From NCBI GenBank assembly GCA_903884005.1, contig CAISDA010000035.1, positions 21,469 to 85,468 on the forward strand: a stretch of 64,000 nt of DNA, written 5' to 3'. The stretch comes from an uncultured Ignavibacteriota bacterium. GTDB taxonomy: Bacteria > Bacteroidota > Ignavibacteria > UBA10030 > UBA8401. Below the pieces are notes generated by a model, which saw only the letters and a program-made list of their open reading frames with translations, was not told the origin of the DNA and ran no database searches. A program made the translations under genes and the position numbers. Shown piece after piece: positions 62,978-64,000 of the stretch (the first letter of the stretch is position 1; the number at the start of each line of letters is the position of its first letter).

Positions 62978-63469
62978 TTACAATTTTTTCTGTGCGGACT
63001 TCAAAAAAAATACTTTCTCGATTTTAATGCAGGCGTCTAAAACGGCGCCTTCTCCGGAATTTGATGGAGTTACATAATCGGCAGCCTTTCTGGCCTCTAT
63101 GCGGGCATTCCTTGGTGCGATGCCGAAGACACATTTTTTTAGAATATCCACGTCGTGGATGCCGTCCCCCATGTATATTGTCTTATTCAATCCATAGTTG
63201 CTTTGGATATAATCGAATCGTTCGCCCTCCCCAACCAGGAACAATTTTTGTTTCATATCGTGTACAATTCGTTTTTGGGTAATGGGGAACCCTCTTTCAT
63301 CAGCAGTAATAAAAATAATATCAATTTTGTTTTGGAGAAGTTTTATGCCGTCATTATCATGCGCCCCGAACACTTTATATTCTTTTCCATCTTTTGAATA
63401 CAAAAATTGGCCGGTGGTCATCACCCCGTCAACATCGAGCACCAAATATTTGGGAGTCGTATTTTTCAT
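62978..63469 (-). CDS. KdsC-like HAD phosphatase (second copy)
   Basis: A 163-residue capless HAD phosphatase. Motifs: LVLDVDGVMTTG (D12, D14), FGAHDNDGIKLLQ, ITADERG, and YMGDGIHDVDILKKCVFGIA. Unlike the KdsC-like gene at 41243 it has no GGEG tail but ends with SGEGAVLDACIKIEKVFFL. First gene of the right-end operon; it might remove the phosphate after isomerisation, before the kinase/nucleotidyltransferase acts. Start at 63469 (MKNTTPKYLV); an earlier ATG at 63493 is possible. Confidence 0.83.
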   Translation of the reverse strand: MKNTTPKYLVLDVDGVMTTGQFLYSKDGKEYKVFGAHDNDGIKLLQNKIDIIFITADERGFPITQKRIVHDMKQKLFLVGEGERFDYIQSNYGLNKTIYMGDGIHDVDILKKCVFGIAPRNARIEARKAADYVTPSNSGEGAVLDACIKIEKVFFLKSAQKKL

Positions 63470-64000
63470 TGAATGGTCTGTTTCAAAGCGCATCGAACCA
63501 TAATTTGTTCTCCAAGCAGCAAGGGTTTTACATGACCGGGCGGATGCTCAACGCACCGCGCGATGAAAGCGACAACTTATTTTAAGACAAAATCGATTTC
63601 TCTGCATACTGGTGCAATGTCTATTGCGGAATGACTATTCCTCAGCAGTCCGCAGGTGAGTAGGCCCCAAAAGGGTTAGATGCTCTGTGTAAGACTTCGC
63701 GGAAGTAATGCAGGACGGGCGCAAACAATCGAACGAGATTTTGCACAAAGATGAAAACATAAAATTTTTGACCATAATTAAATGTAAAAAAGGGCATTGT
63801 AATATGCAATAGGCTCTCCCATCAGGCACCGCATCATTCAGGGCCCGGCTGCCTGAATGATATTTATTTTGTAAATATTGCACCTTAAGACTTGAGCTTG
63901 TAGGCAACACTTCATATATTTTGTTCAATGTAATCGGTGGACCATAGACAGCAAAACAGTACTTTCATTCCATTCTATCAGAGCATTCACGCCATGCAGC
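63470..64000. other. Right-end intergenic region, 531 bp
   Basis: No convincing gene. It must include the promoter of the leftward sugar-activation operon. Short open frames, such as the one at 63635-63928, are rich in Ser/Leu/His, lack a ribosome-binding site and are not credible. The sequence is AT-rich; a gene might start just beyond the window. Confidence 0.6.

Noticed and set aside
63635..63928. Minus-strand open frame of 97 codons near the right edge
   Set aside because: No ribosome-binding site, no signal or domain; amino-acid make-up looks random.
1..64000. CRISPR array, tRNA or rRNA genes, prophage or transposase
   Set aside because: No regularly spaced direct repeats, cloverleaf-like or rRNA-like stretches, or transposase/integrase motifs were seen on either strand; a covariance-model scan would be needed to exclude an isolated tRNA.

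Overview
The window looks like chromosomal DNA from a bacterium of the Bacteroidota/Chlorobiota assemblage, most likely near Ignavibacteria or the Chlorobi-like lineages. Evidence: a type IX secretion (T9SS) sorting domain with the NYPNPFNP signature on the protein at 38870-40420, a T9SS plug-type protein (DUF5103) at 20493-21800, a SusC-like TonB-dependent receptor, an S46 dipeptidyl-peptidase, a Chlorobi-type elongation factor P (tip PGNLRAF), and a serine palmitoyltransferase-like enzyme. Placement comes from family knowledge only; there is no rRNA or tRNA gene in the window to confirm it. Clear Shine-Dalgarno motifs (AAGGAG/GGAG) precede many genes in the first 41 kb and helped to fix several starts.

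Layout. 1-4.8 kb: a secreted protein cut by the left edge and its TonB-dependent receptor. 5.4-10.3 kb: a ferritin-like/VIT1 metal transporter, an S46 peptidase and a zinc peptidase-like protein. 10.3-17.6 kb: a MacAB-TolC-type operon with three permeases but one ATPase. 17.8-26.9 kb: mostly housekeeping genes on the minus strand (CCA-adding enzyme, Gfo/Idh oxidoreductase, T9SS plug protein, HAD phosphatase, CDF metal transporter, gcvH, accC, accB, efp). 27-33.7 kb: lipoprotein, universal stress protein, cyclic-nucleotide-binding protein, ilvE, then a probable ceramide-synthesis neighbourhood (GNAT-type acyltransferase, serine palmitoyltransferase, CerR-like dehydrogenase). 33.8-41 kb: a polyprenyl-phosphate sugar transferase, a phosphoesterase, the DUF1800/DUF1501 secreted pair and a Lys/Ala-rich secreted protein.

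41.2-63.5 kb is a surface-polysaccharide region: KdsC-like HAD phosphatases, several glycosyltransferases, two Wzx-type flippases, two CatB-like acetyltransferases, an FkbM methyltransferase, a second methyltransferase, a PHP/ATP-grasp/deacetylase/WbsX operon and, at the right end, a compact operon (HAD, SIS isomerase, Rpe-like epimerase, nucleotidyltransferase-kinase fusion) that probably makes an activated sugar not obvious from sequence alone. This part is more AT-rich, changes strand often, and carries gene remnants, all signs of repeated horizontal exchange.

Two families of dispersed inverted repeats lie between genes: a long one built on GTCATTCTGA...AGAATCT half-sites (five loci between 20 and 35 kb) and a 21-bp palindrome with GGGCGAGCT arms (four copies). 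The strongest candidates for something not well described are the right-end sugar-activation operon and the ceramide-type locus; the one-ATPase/three-permease exporter is also worth attention. No CRISPR array, prophage, transposase or RNA gene was seen.
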